Assembly: GCA_052390035.1 (NCBI GenBank)
Contig: JBQTHI010000100.1
Coordinates: 1 to 45,984 of the forward strand
Reading direction: 5' to 3'
Length of the DNA stretch: 45,984 bases
DNA from: JBQTHI01 sp052390035
Lineage (GTDB): Bacteria; Actinomycetota; Acidimicrobiia; Spongiisociales; ZC4RG35
The notes beneath the pieces are model-generated. The model searched no databases, was not told the DNA's origin, and saw only the letters and a program-made list of their open reading frames with translations. Both the position numbers and the translations under genes were made by a program. Shown here piece by piece: positions 7,941 to 15,883 of the stretch; positions within the stretch are counted from its first letter, which is position 1; each line of letters begins with the position of its first letter.

Positions 7941-9458
7941 TCAATGGCGGAAGTGGCGGCGACCCGCTCGTACGAATGCCACACCCAGGGCTTCGGCAGC
8001 GGAGACCACCTCCGTGTCGCGTTTGGAGCCGCCGGGGGCAACGATCGCCTCCACTCCTGCCGCGGCCAGCAGTTCGACGGCGTCGGCGAAAGGGAAAAAC
8101 CCATCCGAGGCGGCCACCGCCCCCTTGGCCCGATCACCGGCCTGGGCCAACGCCTTACGGGCTGCCCCGATCCGGCTTTGGTCGCCGGCTCCGACTCCGA
8201 CCGCACTCCGTCCACTGACCACCACCACCGAGTTCGATTTGGTGTGGGCTGCCACCGTCCAGGCCAGGCGAAGGCCGTCGAACTGCTCGAGGGTCGGCCG
8301 GCGAGTGGTTAACACCTCCCAACCCTCCACATCGACCTGATCCCGCTGCTGCAACAACATTCCCTCCTCGATCCGCCGCAGATCGGGATCAACATTGTGG
8401 GGAGGCGGAGCCTCGAGAACTCGCAGCGATGGCTGGGAGACCAACGGACCGATGTCTTCGACCCTTGGGGCGATGACGACCTCGATGAATCTCCCGGCCA
8501 TCGCTTCGGCCACCTCTCTGGTCAGGCTGCTTTTGAGGGCGACCACCCCCCCGAAGGCCGATTGGGGATCACACTCCCAGGCGGCGGAGAAGGTGGCGGC
8601 TGGGTTGGCGCCGATTGCGACTCCGCAGGGGTTGTTGTGTTTGACGATCACGACCGCTGTCTCTTCGAGGTCGTTCACCAATCGCCAGGCCGCCTCCGCA
8701 TCGAGGTAGTTGTTAAGCGACATCTCTTTGCCTTGGAGCAACCGGGCCTTCCACCACCAGGGCTCGGCAGAACGTTCTCGGTATAGACCCGCCAGCTGAT
8801 GAGGGTTCTCGCCATATCGGAGCGAGGCAACCCGCTCGAGGGTGATAGCCATCCGTGCCGGGACCCGATCTTCTCCCTCGAGCCAGTTGAGAATGGCGGC
8901 GTCGTAGGAGGCGGTACGGAAGAAGGCTTCGCGGGCAAGGGCGCGACGCAATTCGTCGGAAAGGCCTCCGGCTTCGATCTCCTCGGCCACCTTCCCGTAC
9001 TGGTCAGGGGAGCTGACCACGCCGACGAAGTCCTGGTTCTTAGCGGCGGCTCTGATCAGCGCCGGACCGCCAATATCAATCTGCTCGATCGCCGCCTCCC
9101 AGGTGGTGGACGGGTCCGCCACTGTTCTTTCAAACGGGTAGAGGTTGGACACGACCAACTCGAACGGCTCGATCCGATGCATCTCGAGGTCGCGCCGGTG
9201 TTCGGGGTCATTCAGCTTGGCGAGGATGCCAGCGTGGATTCGAGGGTGGAGGGTTTTGACCCGTCCCCCGAGGATCTCGGCAGCCTCGGTCACGTCGGAA
9301 ACGAGGGTCACCGAGACCCCTGCTGCGGCCAGGTGAGCGGCCGTTCCTCCCGACGAGACGACCTCGACCCCGGCGCTGACCAGTCGACGGGCGAAGTCGA
9401 TGAGCCCGGTCTTGTCATGCACCGAAACCAACGCCCGACGCACTGGGATGCTATTCAT
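7941..9458 (-). CDS. purH: Bifunctional AICAR transformylase/IMP cyclohydrolase
   Basis: A 505-residue enzyme for the last two steps of purine synthesis: formyl transfer to AICAR, then ring closure to IMP. The N-terminal cyclohydrolase (MGS-like) domain covers about residues 1-190, with ALVSVHDKTGLIDFAR, VVSSGGTAAHLA, VKTLHPRIHAGIL and DIGGPALIRAAAKN. The transformylase half has RYGENPHQLA, GKEMSLNNYLDAEAA, VIVKHNNPCGVAIG (Lys-His catalytic pair), PQSAFGGVVA, TKSNSVVV and ASDGFFPF. It overlaps the end of purN by four bases (ATGA) and lies 49 bases before folD. Confidence 0.98.
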   Translation of the reverse strand: MNSIPVRRALVSVHDKTGLIDFARRLVSAGVEVVSSGGTAAHLAAAGVSVTLVSDVTEAAEILGGRVKTLHPRIHAGILAKLNDPEHRRDLEMHRIEPFELVVSNLYPFERTVADPSTTWEAAIEQIDIGGPALIRAAAKNQDFVGVVSSPDQYGKVAEEIEAGGLSDELRRALAREAFFRTASYDAAILNWLEGEDRVPARMAITLERVASLRYGENPHQLAGLYRERSAEPWWWKARLLQGKEMSLNNYLDAEAAWRLVNDLEETAVVIVKHNNPCGVAIGANPAATFSAAWECDPQSAFGGVVALKSSLTREVAEAMAGRFIEVVIAPRVEDIGPLVSQPSLRVLEAPPPHNVDPDLRRIEEGMLLQQRDQVDVEGWEVLTTRRPTLEQFDGLRLAWTVAAHTKSNSVVVVSGRSAVGVGAGDQSRIGAARKALAQAGDRAKGAVAASDGFFPFADAVELLAAAGVEAIVAPGGSKRDTEVVSAAEALGVAFVRAGRRHFRH

Positions 9459-10039
9459 GACCAGACCACTGCGCCATTCTCGATGTTCAGGCGACCTTCC
9501 ACCAAGGCCCGCACCACCCGCGGATAAAGATCATGTTCCTCCCACTGGATGCGGGCATGAAGCGACTCGACAGTGTCGTTGTCGAGGACCGGCACCGCTC
9601 GCTGGGCGATGATCGGTCCGTGATCGACCTCCACATCGACAAAGTGGATCGTCACCCCGGTCACCTTCACTCCGTGGCGAAGTGCTTGGCCCACGGCGCC
9701 AAGCCCGGGGAAAGCAGGCAGAAGCGATGGGTGGATGTTGACGATCCGATTGGGGAATCGGGCTATCGCCTCAGGGCCCAACACCCTCATGAACCCGGCC
9801 AAGACCAGCGCTTCGGCGCCGTAGACCGAGGCCATATCGCAGATTCGCCTTGTGAAGGCTACCCGGTCACCTCGATATTCAGCGACCGAGGTGGGGAGGC
9901 CGGCGGCCACGGCCCGATCGAGGGCACCACATTCGGGATCGTCGCTCAACACCGCTCGAAGGCCGGGGACCCCGGCGTCGATCAGGGCCTGGAGGTTGGT
10001 ACCGGCGCCACTGGCCAGCACCGCGAAGTCAAGGCTCAC
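9455..10039 (-). CDS. purN: Phosphoribosylglycinamide formyltransferase
   Basis: 194 residues from a GTG at 10039. It transfers the formyl group of 10-formyl-tetrahydrofolate to GAR in purine synthesis. Visible motifs are VLASGAGTNLQALIDA (phosphate loop), VLAGFMRVLGPEAIARFPNRIVNIHPSLLPAFPG with the catalytic Asn-His, and VTGVTIHFVDVEVDHGPII with the catalytic Asp. It is the first gene of the minus-strand run and diverges from the DUF169 gene, leaving only 34 bases for both 5' signals. Its stop codon overlaps the purH start. Confidence 0.97.
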   Translation of the reverse strand: MSLDFAVLASGAGTNLQALIDAGVPGLRAVLSDDPECGALDRAVAAGLPTSVAEYRGDRVAFTRRICDMASVYGAEALVLAGFMRVLGPEAIARFPNRIVNIHPSLLPAFPGLGAVGQALRHGVKVTGVTIHFVDVEVDHGPIIAQRAVPVLDNDTVESLHARIQWEEHDLYPRVVRALVEGRLNIENGAVVWS

Positions 10040-10055
10040 GAGTCAGGGACGGTAG

Positions 10056-10069
10056 CCGACTAGGGTCGG
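10056..10069. promoter_or_regulatory. Inverted repeat in the 34-base purN/DUF169 divergent gap
   Basis: CCGAC-TAGG-GTCGG is a perfect 5-4-5 inverted repeat in the middle of the 34-base gap between two divergent start codons. The gap also holds TANNNT elements facing both ways: TAGGGT seven bases before the plus-strand ATG, and TACCGT twelve bases before the minus-strand GTG. These could be -10 boxes of leaderless or short-leader transcripts. The repeat could be an operator or a chance match. Confidence 0.25.
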
Positions 10070-10073
10070 AGCC

Positions 10074-10769
10074 ATGACTAGGGACCTCCGTCAGGCTGCC
10101 TCGGCCATCAAGTCATTGCTCGGATTGGAGCACGACCCGGTGGCAATTACCTTCCACGATGTTGCTCCCAATGATGCCACTCATTACTTCGACAGCCCCA
10201 TGTCAGCTCCGACCGAAGACGGGCGATCGGGTCGGGTGGCGGCGCCCTGCGTTTTCTGGATGCACGGCCACCACTCGTCCTTCGCCACTCTCCCCGAGGA
10301 CCACGGCAACTGCTCGGTTGGGCGTTTCACCCACGGTCTGGCCGACGCTGGAGAGATCGTTGCCAAGGCGGACGTAGCGGCGTTGTTGGAGGTGGGCTGG
10401 GTGACGATGGAGTCCTTCGCCGGGGTGGCCCACCTCGCCCGGCGGCCCGCCGCCATCCGCTACGGCCCGTTGAGTGATGCCGATGCAGTCCCGGACGTGG
10501 TGTTGCTCCTCGTGAACCCGCATCAGATGATGGAAATCGCCGATGCGGTTCCGGTCGAGTTCTCCGGTAAACCCCAATGCCAGATCCTCCCTCGAGCCGC
10601 GGACCGCAAGGTGATTGCCGCCTCGATGGGATGCGCCTTGTCACGGGCGCGTACCGGCATGGGCGATGATGAGCTCACGTGCGCGGTTCCGGGAAAACGC
10701 ATCGGTGAATTGGTCGATGCGCTTCGTCGGGTGTGCAAGGCCGACGCCGCCGTCAGCCTTCTTGCTTAG
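10074..10769 (+). CDS. DUF169 family protein
   Basis: A 231-residue soluble protein that I place in the DUF169 family from its overall pattern: an early LLGLEHDPVAITF strand, a central cysteine (VAAPCVFW), the HGNCSVGRFTHGL block, a PDVVLLLVNPHQMMEIADA segment and a C-terminal SMGCALSRARTGMGDDELTCAVPGKR region. The spaced cysteines (in APCVF, GNCSVG, SMGCA and ELTCAV) may bind metal or a cluster; that is inference. The family has no established reaction that I can name. The ATG has GGAG two bases upstream, too close for a normal RBS, and a TANNNT element seven bases ahead, so the transcript may be leaderless. It ends four bases before the convergent membrane-protein gene. Confidence 0.75.
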   Translation: MTRDLRQAASAIKSLLGLEHDPVAITFHDVAPNDATHYFDSPMSAPTEDGRSGRVAAPCVFWMHGHHSSFATLPEDHGNCSVGRFTHGLADAGEIVAKADVAALLEVGWVTMESFAGVAHLARRPAAIRYGPLSDADAVPDVVLLLVNPHQMMEIADAVPVEFSGKPQCQILPRAADRKVIAASMGCALSRARTGMGDDELTCAVPGKRIGELVDALRRVCKADAAVSLLA

Positions 10770-10773
10770 AAAT

Positions 10774-11160
10774 CTATGCCTTGATTCCTCGGGCGCCCAA
10801 GAACATCAGCGCTCCCCCGACAATGAAGGCCAAATAAGCCAGGACGTCGGCAAACCCGTCGGGGAAGTCGGAGAACCGTAGATCCGACAACACGATCAAC
10901 AGAACGACGATGCCCATGAACAGACCGGCCGCCCTCTGGGTTCCCGGGCTGAGCGAGATGCCGCCGATGCCGAGTATCGACAACAGAACTAGAAGGGCTA
11001 ATCCGACGTAAACGGCGCTCTGGGCGTATTCGCCAATGATCAGGCCGAACAACACGTACCCGGCGACGATCAAGGCGCTACCGATCATCAAGAAACCGGC
11101 TGAGCCTCTCGCTGTCGAACCAGACTCGGCAGGCACCGAAGGCATGTTTTCCTGGGTCAT
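10774..11160 (-). CDS. Small membrane protein, unknown function
   Basis: 128 residues with a polar N-terminus of about 20 residues and four hydrophobic helices (roughly 22-43, 47-66, 77-91 and 106-124). There are no conserved catalytic residues that I recognise. The ATG is preceded by AGGAGGAG, so the start is well supported. It follows the DUF2207 gene on the same strand after a 122-base gap and could belong to the lemA-DUF2207 group. The gap itself shows no gene. I cannot name a family. Confidence 0.7.
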   Translation of the reverse strand: MTQENMPSVPAESGSTARGSAGFLMIGSALIVAGYVLFGLIIGEYAQSAVYVGLALLVLLSILGIGGISLSPGTQRAAGLFMGIVVLLIVLSDLRFSDFPDGFADVLAYLAFIVGGALMFLGARGIKA

Positions 11161-11282
11161 CTCTCCTCCTCTTCCGATAATTGAACTCTATTTAGGGAGA
11201 AGACCGCCTCGCCGTCGATTCCGACACGATTCTCGGGGCTGTGGCCAATGATTTCGTCGGGTGGAACCCTGGGTTTGCGGTT

Positions 11283-13145
11283 CTACCAGCCGCCTCCGCC
11301 ACCACCACCGCCCCCACCGCCGCCGCCGCCGGAGAACCCGCCGCCACCGCCCGAGCCCGATGACGACGGAGGGGAGAACGCGCCGTTGAGAGCCGAGGTC
11401 AGTCCGGCAAAGGCATTCTCCGTCCCTCCACCGGTGTATCCGTGGCCACCGAACCAGTAGACGCTTGAAGACTGCTGCAACTCGGCCGGAGCCCGCAGCC
11501 GGGCCGCCTCCAAAACCTCCTCGGCCACCCCGAACCCGATGGCATAAACGAGGAAGCGATCCCACAACGCCAGCGATATTGGAGGCGCTTCGTGGAGCCG
11601 GCTGAAGTCCTTCAAGTACCTCCGGAAAGCCGACCAGCGAGCTGCCTCCAAAGCACCTGCCGGAGTCCGCTTGACATGTCCCCGGCGTGACAGGCCAACC
11701 ACCGCCAGCACGATCCCGTTGACCACTACGGCCACCACAAGCAACGGAACCACCAAGCCGGCTGCCCCCCCGGAGATGTTGGCGACCAGGAAGAACACGA
11801 TGAAGGCCAACACGATTAGCCCGCCCGCCGCGGCCACCAGCCGGGAAGTGCCTCTCCGGTCGAGCATCTTGCGCTTGTCCACGCCCTTGATGGCCGAGGT
11901 CCGGAAGTTGGTGTAGGCGCTGGCGTTGGCGGCGGCATCGTTGCGGATGGCGCTTCGGAACTCGTGCAGTGGTCGTGGCTGACCGTCGAGGGCCCGCCCC
12001 ACGATTCCCAGGACCTCCCGCTCATAGGTGGTGGCGCCATCGTCCTTGCCGGTTAATGACAGCTCCAGGTCATCGATGGTTTCCGAGCGCAAGCCCATGA
12101 AAGTCTTTCGCTCCACCTGCACCGGGCGGGCACCAATCGCTCCCCTTCTTATCAGATCAAAAAGGGTTGCGGTGAAGTGTCGCTCATCGACCCGGCCTTG
12201 CGATAACAGCGCGCCGACCTCGGCCGGAGGGAGGTCGGAGGGAGGCTCCTGTTCGTACTCACGGTCGTAACCGACCGCCGGCTCTTTGCCGTATCGGAAG
12301 TAGATGTAGGCCGCGCCGAGCGCACCGGGCACGAAGGTAAGCAGTCCCAACCCGATGACCAAGGCCCTGATCAAACCGGCCCGCCGCCGATCGGCGGCGG
12401 CGGCCTCCTCTTCCTCGGCGAGGATGTCGGCCAGACGGGACCCACCGATCACCGTTGCTCCCTCGACGGATGTGAGCAATCGGCGGGGAAACGCCACCCG
12501 CATTTCGACAAACTGGCCGGGGGGAATGTTGGATGCCTCGAGCGAGGGTTGCACGCGATCGGTGCCAAGACTGGTACTGCCGGCGACGGTCGAAGGATGA
12601 CCCCAGACATAGACCTCCCCCGGAGCAACGAGACCGGGCAAGGACATGGTGGCGGTGAGTCGATCGAGCGGCTCCTTCCATTCGTCGCCCCAGACCTGGA
12701 AGTGGACGTCGACCACGTCGTCGGCGGCTTTCGACAGGCCGGTAGCCCGGTAGCGCACATCAAAGGTGCGCGACTCGCTGAGGGCGGCGTAATGCCACAC
12801 CACCCGGATCCGGCCGCCCAGGTCGACCCAGTCAAAGGTTGATGGGGGGGAGTTGCATCCAAGATCGGTACAGGCACCCTGGGCATATGGATGTCCGGCT
12901 TCGCTCACCCAGATGTCGGTTATCGACTCCCCTGCCCGCAGGGGGATCTCGCGGTATCCCCCGGTGAACGAACCGCTGAATAGGTAGGTCAGATGTTCGG
13001 TCACAACCAGGGACCCGTCCGGTTGCACGTCGATCTCGACCCTGGCTTCGGGCAGTGAGAGCTCCTGGGCCAGGGCCGGGTGGGCGCCCAGCGCCAACCC
13101 GGCGGCAACGAGCAGCAGGAGAAGCAGCCGAGCGGTGTGGCTCAG
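11283..13145 (-). CDS. DUF2207 domain membrane protein with Gly-rich tail, probable CTG start
   Basis: 620 residues if translation starts at the CTG at 13145. The nearest ATG/GTG/TTG choice is a TTG at 13097. Starting at CTG gives a complete signal peptide: SHTAR, then LLLLLLVAAGLALG and a cut after HPALA. The TTG start would delete the n-region and half of the hydrophobic core. The CTG overlaps the lemA stop (CTGA) and has AAGG seven bases upstream. Residues about 30-250 form the extracytoplasmic DUF2207 domain (VEIDVQPDGSLVVTEHLTYLF, GGYREIPL). One membrane helix follows near residue 285, then a cytoplasmic winged segment (LPPAEVGALLSQGRVDERHFTATLFDLIRRG) and a helix pair near 430-480. The C-terminus is a Gly-rich tail ending in Trp. 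LemA/DUF2207 pairs are common; the function is unknown. Confidence 0.85.
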   Translation of the reverse strand: MSHTARLLLLLLVAAGLALGAHPALAQELSLPEARVEIDVQPDGSLVVTEHLTYLFSGSFTGGYREIPLRAGESITDIWVSEAGHPYAQGACTDLGCNSPPSTFDWVDLGGRIRVVWHYAALSESRTFDVRYRATGLSKAADDVVDVHFQVWGDEWKEPLDRLTATMSLPGLVAPGEVYVWGHPSTVAGSTSLGTDRVQPSLEASNIPPGQFVEMRVAFPRRLLTSVEGATVIGGSRLADILAEEEEAAAADRRRAGLIRALVIGLGLLTFVPGALGAAYIYFRYGKEPAVGYDREYEQEPPSDLPPAEVGALLSQGRVDERHFTATLFDLIRRGAIGARPVQVERKTFMGLRSETIDDLELSLTGKDDGATTYEREVLGIVGRALDGQPRPLHEFRSAIRNDAAANASAYTNFRTSAIKGVDKRKMLDRRGTSRLVAAAGGLIVLAFIVFFLVANISGGAAGLVVPLLVVAVVVNGIVLAVVGLSRRGHVKRTPAGALEAARWSAFRRYLKDFSRLHEAPPISLALWDRFLVYAIGFGVAEEVLEAARLRAPAELQQSSSVYWFGGHGYTGGGTENAFAGLTSALNGAFSPPSSSGSGGGGGFSGGGGGGGGGGGGGGW

Positions 13146-13687
13146 AATTCGACCTTGGGTGGCTCGGCGTGCTCTTCGGGAGCGTCAAAGAACTCACGGG
13201 TCTTGAAGCCGAAGAGCCCGGCTATCAAGTTGTTAGGGGCGGTCTGAACACCGTTGTTGAATGTGAGCACCGAGTCGTTGTATATCTGTCGGGAAACCGC
13301 GATCTTGTTCTCGGTGTCCGACAGCTCTGCTTGGAGTTGTTGAAAGTTCTCGGAGGCTCGAAGCTGGGGATAGGCCTCGGCCAATGCGAAGAGCTGTCGG
13401 AGGGCGCCGGTCAGTATGTTCTCGGCCTGCGCCTGCTCGCCCGGTGTCCGGGAGGTCTGGGCGGCGTTGCGAGCCTGGATCACCCGCTCAAAGGTTTGCT
13501 GCTCGTGGCTGGCGTATCCCTTGACCGTTTCGACCACGTTGGGGATGAGGTCATACCGGCGTTTGGTCTGCACCTCAACCTGTCCCCACGAATTGTCAAC
13601 CCGGTTGCGCTTGGTCACCAGCCCGTTATAAGCGGCGAAAACCCACAGGACGAGGAGGACAACGATGCCGATGATGATCCATTCCAT
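13142..13687 (-). CDS. LemA family membrane-anchored protein
   Basis: 181 residues. An N-terminal membrane helix (residues 2-20, MEWIIIGIVVLLVLWVFAA) is followed by the coiled, helical LemA domain: YNGLVTKRNRVDNSWGQVEVQTKRRYDLIPNVVETVKGYASHE, then ERVIQARN, ALAEAYPQLRASENFQQLQAEL and DTENKIAVSRQIYNDSVLTFNN. These motifs leave little doubt about the family. The biochemical role of LemA proteins is not settled. Four bases of its end overlap the start of the DUF2207 gene, so the two are very likely made together and may act together at the membrane. Confidence 0.95.
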   Translation of the reverse strand: MEWIIIGIVVLLVLWVFAAYNGLVTKRNRVDNSWGQVEVQTKRRYDLIPNVVETVKGYASHEQQTFERVIQARNAAQTSRTPGEQAQAENILTGALRQLFALAEAYPQLRASENFQQLQAELSDTENKIAVSRQIYNDSVLTFNNGVQTAPNNLIAGLFGFKTREFFDAPEEHAEPPKVEF

Positions 13688-13710
13688 TGAAGCCGAGTGT
13701 AAGGGCCGGC

Positions 13711-14649
13711 CTAACCCACTGCCTCCAGCACCGCCCTGCCCATGTCGGTTGGGGTGGGGGCGATCTTGATACCTGCTTCCCGGAAGGCGGCGATTTTGGC
13801 CGCTGCCGTGCCTTTGCCCCCAGAGATGATGGCGCCGGCGTGACCCATTCTCTTCCCGGAGGGGGCGGTGGTCCCGGCGATGAACCCGGCCACCGGTTTT
13901 CGCATGTGGTTAGCGACGTATTCAGCCGCCTCTTCCTCGGCTGTGCCGCCTATCTCACCGATCATGATGACGCCTTCTGTCGCCGAATCCTCGTTGAACA
14001 TCCTGAGCACGTCGACGAAGTTGGTCCCGTTCACGGGATCGCCGCCGATTCCCACCGCGCTCGTCTGCCCGAGACCGAGCCGGGTGAGCTGATAGACCGC
14101 CTCGTAGGTGAGGGTGCCGGAACGCGACACAACCCCGATTCGGCCGGGTCGGTGGATATAACCGGGCATGATCCCGATCCGGCACTGCTCGGGGGTGATC
14201 ACACCAGGACAGTTGGGTCCGACCAGTCGCACCTGGCGACCCGAATCGCACTGGTCGAGCAGAAAACGCTTGGCCTTCACCATGTCGGCCACTGGGATGC
14301 CTTCAGTGATGGCCACGATCAAGGGCACCGAAGCGGCTGCAGCCTCCAAAATGGCGTCGGCCGCCGCCGGCGGCGGAACGAACACCACGGTGGCGTTCGC
14401 CGCGGTCGCCTTCACCGCCTCTTCGACGGTGCGAAAGATTGGTACGTCTTGGCGATACTGACCGCCTCGCCCGGGGACGCCAGAGGGATCGGTCTCACCT
14501 TCGAAAGTCTCGATCTTTCCTGCCCGGGAGGGGTGTACGGCTCCTACCACGTTGGTCCCGTAGGCGATCGAGCGATCGGCGTGAAACCGGCCGGTCTTTC
14601 CCATGCCCTGCACCAACAGCCTGGTGCTGGTGTCCACCAGGATGCTCAT
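13711..14649 (-). CDS. sucD: Succinyl-CoA synthetase alpha subunit with an insertion
   Basis: 312 residues, against roughly 290 in E. coli. With SucC it makes succinate, CoA and ATP or GTP from succinyl-CoA in the TCA cycle. Family features are the N-terminal CoA domain (MSILVDTSTRLLVQGM), VGPNCPGVITPEQCRIGIMPG, VSRSGTLTYEAVYQLT, GIGGDPVNGTNF, IGEIGGTAEEEAAEY and the phospho-histidine loop KRMGHAGAIISGGKGT. Oddities: the CoA-loop segment reads QGMGKTGRFH, one residue shorter than the usual QGFTGxQGTFH, and about 20 extra residues (around GKIETFEGETDPSGV, near residues 43-62) precede PGRGG. The histidine loop is intact, so I expect an active but variant enzyme. Confidence 0.95.
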   Translation of the reverse strand: MSILVDTSTRLLVQGMGKTGRFHADRSIAYGTNVVGAVHPSRAGKIETFEGETDPSGVPGRGGQYRQDVPIFRTVEEAVKATAANATVVFVPPPAAADAILEAAAASVPLIVAITEGIPVADMVKAKRFLLDQCDSGRQVRLVGPNCPGVITPEQCRIGIMPGYIHRPGRIGVVSRSGTLTYEAVYQLTRLGLGQTSAVGIGGDPVNGTNFVDVLRMFNEDSATEGVIMIGEIGGTAEEEAAEYVANHMRKPVAGFIAGTTAPSGKRMGHAGAIISGGKGTAAAKIAAFREAGIKIAPTPTDMGRAVLEAVG

Positions 14650-15869
14650 CGGGCAACGTCCACGATCTTTTGCGCGCCATCCTTCATGTCGACCGCGGTC
14701 ATCAAGTCGAGCCCGGATTCGTCGAGCATCTTCTTGCCGAGCTCGACGTTGGTGCCCTCGAGTCGAACCACCATCGGGACCGGGAGACCGACCTCCTTGA
14801 CCCCGCTGATAATGCCGGCGGCAATGGTGTCACAGCGCATGATCCCGCCAAAGATGTTGACGAATATCCCCTTCACATTGGGATCAGCGGTGATGATCCG
14901 AATCGCCGCAGCCACCTGCTCGGCGTCGGCTCCGCCGCCAACATCCAGAAAGTTGGCGGGTTCACCTCCCACATGTTTGATGACATCCATCGTTGACATG
15001 GCCAGCCCCGCCCCGTTGACCATGCAACCAATGTTTCCATCGAGCTTGATGTACGACAGCCCAGCCCGCTTTGCCTCAAGTTCGGCGGGGTCCTCCTCCG
15101 ACTCGTCGCGCATCGCAGCCAGGTCGGCATGCCGGTAGAGAGCGTTGTCATCAAAGGCCATCTTCCCGTCAAGGGCGACCACCCTGCCATCGACCAGGAC
15201 GACCAACGGGTTGATCTCGATTAGATCAGTGTCGAGCTCCATCGCTAGCTGAGATAGCCTGGTGACGAACCTGACAAAGTCCAAATGGGTCTCGCCTTCC
15301 AATCCGAGGCCCCACCCAAGCGAGTTGGCCTGGAACATGGCGAGACCGATGGCGGGATCGACTTCTTCTTGCAGGATGCGGTCGGGGGTCTCAGTAGCCA
15401 CTTTTTCGATGTCCATCCCACCCTCGGTGGAAGCCATCACGATGTTGCGGGAGCGGGCCCGGTCGAGCAGCACGGCGAGATAAAGCTCCCGGGCGATGTC
15501 CATTCCTTGTTCGAGATAGAGGCGTTTGACTTGTTTCCCGGCCGCCCCGGTCTGAACGGTGACAAGGGTCGATCCGAGCATCTTTCCTGCCAAGTCCCGC
15601 GCCGCCTCCTCGGCCGCTTCCGGACCACCGTTGACACCGGCGGTGATCACCGCCACCCCCCGGGTTTCGGGGTGTTCAAGGAAGGAGCCTTTGCCCCGAC
15701 CCCCGGCGTGGATCTGCGACTTCAGCACTACCACCGGACTGCCTGATTCTGTGAAAAGAGGGCGGACCGCAGCCACGGCTTCATCGACGCTGGTGGCCAT
15801 CACACCCAACGGGACGGCGAGGCCAGCGGCATCCATCAGCTGTTTGGCCTGGTATTCGTGGATCTTCAT
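14646..15869 (-). CDS. sucC: Succinyl-CoA synthetase beta subunit
   Basis: 407 residues with the N-terminal ATP-grasp fold and C-terminal ligase domain of SucC. Motifs are MKIHEYQAKQLMDAAGLAVPLG, VVLKSQIHAGGRGKG (nucleotide-binding Lys and Gly loop), ASTEGGMDIEKVA, DLIEINPLVVL, ALDGKMAFDDNA, NGAGLAMSTMDVIKHVGGEPANFLDVGGGA, and GIFVNIFGGIMRCD near the end. It forms the catalytic complex with SucD, and its stop codon overlaps the sucD start (ATGA). It begins 14 bases after a mutase-type B12 domain gene, tying it to the methylmalonyl-CoA route as well as the TCA cycle. Confidence 0.97.
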   Translation of the reverse strand: MKIHEYQAKQLMDAAGLAVPLGVMATSVDEAVAAVRPLFTESGSPVVVLKSQIHAGGRGKGSFLEHPETRGVAVITAGVNGGPEAAEEAARDLAGKMLGSTLVTVQTGAAGKQVKRLYLEQGMDIARELYLAVLLDRARSRNIVMASTEGGMDIEKVATETPDRILQEEVDPAIGLAMFQANSLGWGLGLEGETHLDFVRFVTRLSQLAMELDTDLIEINPLVVLVDGRVVALDGKMAFDDNALYRHADLAAMRDESEEDPAELEAKRAGLSYIKLDGNIGCMVNGAGLAMSTMDVIKHVGGEPANFLDVGGGADAEQVAAAIRIITADPNVKGIFVNIFGGIMRCDTIAAGIISGVKEVGLPVPMVVRLEGTNVELGKKMLDESGLDLMTAVDMKDGAQKIVDVAR

Positions 15870-15883
15870 TGGTTACGGGCGAG

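Noticed and set aside
11283..11345. Low-complexity GGN repeat as a separate repeat element
   Set aside because: It is the coding sequence of the Gly-rich tail of the DUF2207 protein, a common feature of that family.
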